Under the pieces are notes generated by a model that saw only the letters and a program-made list of their open reading frames with translations, ran no database searches and was not told the DNA's origin. The translations under genes and the position numbers were made by a program. Below are positions 62,252-64,000 of a stretch of 64,000 nucleotides of DNA, in pieces (the stretch's first letter is position 1; every line of letters begins with the position of its first letter). This stretch comes from Photorhabdus noenieputensis. Lineage in GTDB: Bacteria; Pseudomonadota; Gammaproteobacteria; Enterobacterales; Enterobacteriaceae. The DNA lies in NCBI RefSeq assembly GCF_018448935.1, contig NZ_RCWC01000001.1:62001-126000 (forward strand). Reading direction: 5' to 3'.

Positions 62252-63627
62252 TTTCCCTCACTTTGCAACAACTGGCACAAGTCACGAATGGCGTATTGAA
62301 TCAGGTGACTGAACAGCAGGCAGCAAATATTTGTATCAGTAATGTGACTACTGACAGCCGTCAGGTTGGAAATGGTAGTCTGTTTATTGCCTTGAAAGGT
62401 GAGCGTTTTGATGCTCATGATTTTTTTGCTGATGCAGTAAAAGCCGGTGCCGGTGCTTTGCTTGTCAGCCGTGTGTTGGATGTTAACTTTCCACAGGTCG
62501 TGGTTAAAGATACTCGTTTGGCAATGGGTAAATTAGCAGGTTGGGTTCGCCAACAGAGTAATGCTCGTGTCGTTGCGTTGACAGGTTCGTCTGGCAAAAC
62601 ATCGGTGAAAGAGATGACTGCGGCGATTTTGCGCCAATGTGGCAACACGCTCTATACCGCAGGTAACCTGAATAATGATATTGGCGTACCGCTGACATTG
62701 TTCAGACTAACAGAACAACATGAGTTTGCTGTGGTTGAATTAGGTGCAAGCCATGTTGGTGAAATTGCCTATACCGTAGAAATGGTTCGGCCAGAAACGG
62801 CATTAGTTAATAACCTGTTTGCTGCGCATTTAGCGGATTTTGGTTCTCTTGCGAGTATTGCAAAAGCTAAGGGCGAGATTTTTACCGGCCTTACAGAAAA
62901 AGGTACGGCGATTATCAATCTGGAAAGCAATGATTGGACTCATTGGCAACAGGTTATTGGTGACAAAACCGTACAGCGTTTTTCCATGCAACAAGCATCA
63001 GGCGCTGATTTTTACGCTACGGATATTCAGGTTAAACAACTGACGACGGATTTTTGTCTGCATACGCCTATTGGCAGCATAGAAATCAACTTGCCGTTGC
63101 CTGGGAAACACAATGTCGCCAATGCGTTAGCGGCCAGTGCGTTGGCAATCTCTGTTGGTGCAACCTTACGAGATATTCGTTCGGGCTTATTGGAGCTGAA
63201 AGCGGTACCAGGGCGATTGTTTCCAATCAATCTGGCAGAAGGAAAATTGCTGCTTGATGACACGTATAACGCCAATGTTGGTTCAATGACCGTTGCGGTT
63301 CAGGTGTTATCACAGATGCCGGGTTACCGAGTGTTGGTTGTTGGCGATATAGGGGCATTAGGTGAACAGTCAGAAGATTACCATCGTCAGATTGGTGAAA
63401 CCGCAGCTTCTTGCGGTATTGATAGTGTGTTCAGTGTCGGCAAATTAAGTGTTCATGTTAGTGAGGCAAGTGGTTGTGGTCAGCATTTTGCGGATAAAGC
63501 CGCATTGATCGCAACATTGGTTCCACTATTACAACAACACAAAGTTATTTCAGTGTTAGTTAAAGGTTCGCGCAATACCACGATGGAAGATGTTGTCTAC
63601 GCATTACAGGAGAGCTTCACATGTTAG
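62248..63627 (+). CDS. murF: UDP-MurNAc-tripeptide D-Ala-D-Ala ligase
   Basis: Completes the pentapeptide by adding D-Ala-D-Ala. '[14 protein letters not shown]' is the P-loop, '[12 protein letters not shown]' and '[11 protein letters not shown]' are family blocks. 459 residues against 452. The ATG overlaps the murE stop by four bases (ATGA). Confidence 0.98.
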   Translation: MISLTLQQLAQVTNGVLNQVTEQQAANICISNVTTDSRQVGNGSLFIALKGERFDAHDFFADAVKAGAGALLVSRVLDVNFPQVVVKDTRLAMGKLAGWVRQQSNARVVALTGSSGKTSVKEMTAAILRQCGNTLYTAGNLNNDIGVPLTLFRLTEQHEFAVVELGASHVGEIAYTVEMVRPETALVNNLFAAHLADFGSLASIAKAKGEIFTGLTEKGTAIINLESNDWTHWQQVIGDKTVQRFSMQQASGADFYATDIQVKQLTTDFCLHTPIGSIEINLPLPGKHNVANALAASALAISVGATLRDIRSGLLELKAVPGRLFPINLAEGKLLLDDTYNANVGSMTVAVQVLSQMPGYRVLVVGDIGALGEQSEDYHRQIGETAASCGIDSVFSVGKLSVHVSEASGCGQHFADKAALIATLVPLLQQHKVISVLVKGSRNTTMEDVVYALQESFTC

Positions 63628-64000
63628 TTTGGCTGGCCGAATATTTGGTCAAATATCACACCGGCTTTAACGTCTTTTCTTACTTGACGTTTAGGGCTAT
63701 CGTCAGCCTGCTGACTGCTTTGGCTATCGCATTGTGGATGGGTCCGCGCATGATCGCCTTCCTGCAAAAATTACAAATTGGGCAGGTTGTTCGCAATGAT
63801 GGGCCGGAGTCTCACTTTAGCAAACGTGGTACGCCGACAATGGGTGGTTTGCTGATCTTACTTTCAATTACGATTTCTACACTGTTGTGGGTACGCTTGA
63901 ATAACCCCTATGTTTGGTGCGTGCTGATTGTGCTGATTGGTTACGGCATTGTTGGTTTTGTGGATGATTACCGCAAAGTCGTGCGCAAAGATACTAAGGG
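63621..64000 (+). CDS. mraY: Phospho-MurNAc-pentapeptide transferase MraY, cut by window end
   Basis: Integral membrane enzyme that makes lipid I. The frame is open from ATG 63621 to the window end (126 codons visible): '[20 protein letters not shown]', '[19 protein letters not shown]' and '[16 protein letters not shown]' match E. coli MraY, including the catalytic-site aspartates. It overlaps the murF stop by seven bases. Confidence 0.97.
   Translation, partial: MLVWLAEYLVKYHTGFNVFSYLTFRAIVSLLTALAIALWMGPRMIAFLQKLQIGQVVRNDGPESHFSKRGTPTMGGLLILLSITISTLLWVRLNNPYVWCVLIVLIGYGIVGFVDDYRKVVRKDTK

Overview
The window is a piece of a moderately AT-rich enterobacterial chromosome, almost entirely core genes. 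Protein identity to Escherichia coli is high throughout, but the gene order is rearranged. Four full-length 127-bp ERIC elements, the low GC, and the mix of conserved blocks with lost neighbours point to Photorhabdus, or less likely the sister genus Xenorhabdus. The genus is an inference; no 16S gene is present. No prophage, insertion sequence, CRISPR array or secretion locus was found.

Layout. 1-11.6 kb: 3' end of dinB, pepD, gpt, frsA, proBA, aroL, an aas gene lacking its C-terminal subdomain, lplT, and pncC with an ERIC element forming its 3' end. 11.6-17.7 kb: LexA-controlled recA (no recX beside it), two fused ERICs, alaS, csrA, then tRNA-Ser(GCU) plus four tandem tRNA-Arg(ACG) genes and another ERIC. 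17.8-25.9 kb: gshA, luxS, corB-type yfjD and ypjD, ffh, and the ribosome/tRNA operon rpsP-rimM-trmD-rplS. 26.2-29.8 kb: an alpha/beta hydrolase and the TyrR-boxed aroF-tyrA operon, followed by a minimal ERIC-like palindrome. A gene-free AT-rich kilobase follows.

30.8-38.9 kb: sprT, metK with MetJ boxes, speA preceded by a candidate leader peptide and terminator, speB, an orphan Phd/YefM-type antitoxin, the TerC-family gene ygdQ, mutH, and a 585-bp DnaA-box cluster in the place where E. coli keeps DARS2. 38.9-47.6 kb: sgrR with a divergent SgrS-like RNA, the leuLABCD operon with its leader peptide and attenuator, and leuO. 47.8-52.7 kb is the only accessory-looking stretch: an acyl-CoA ligase, an RBBP9-type hydrolase, and a small operon pairing a calcium-motif protein (with broken 5' remnants) and a Sel1-repeat lipoprotein. 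53.3-64 kb: ilvIH, cra, then the dcw cluster mraZ-rsmH-ftsL-ftsI-murE-murF-mraY with MraZ-type repeats upstream.

Together the genes cover amino-acid biosynthesis (Pro, Leu, Ile/Val, Tyr), polyamine and SAM/AI-2 metabolism, phospholipid repair, translation and division. The most unusual signals are regulatory and structural: the putative DARS2, the speA leader, the ERIC remodelling of pncC and recA surroundings, the truncated Aas, and the calcium-motif/lipoprotein pair.
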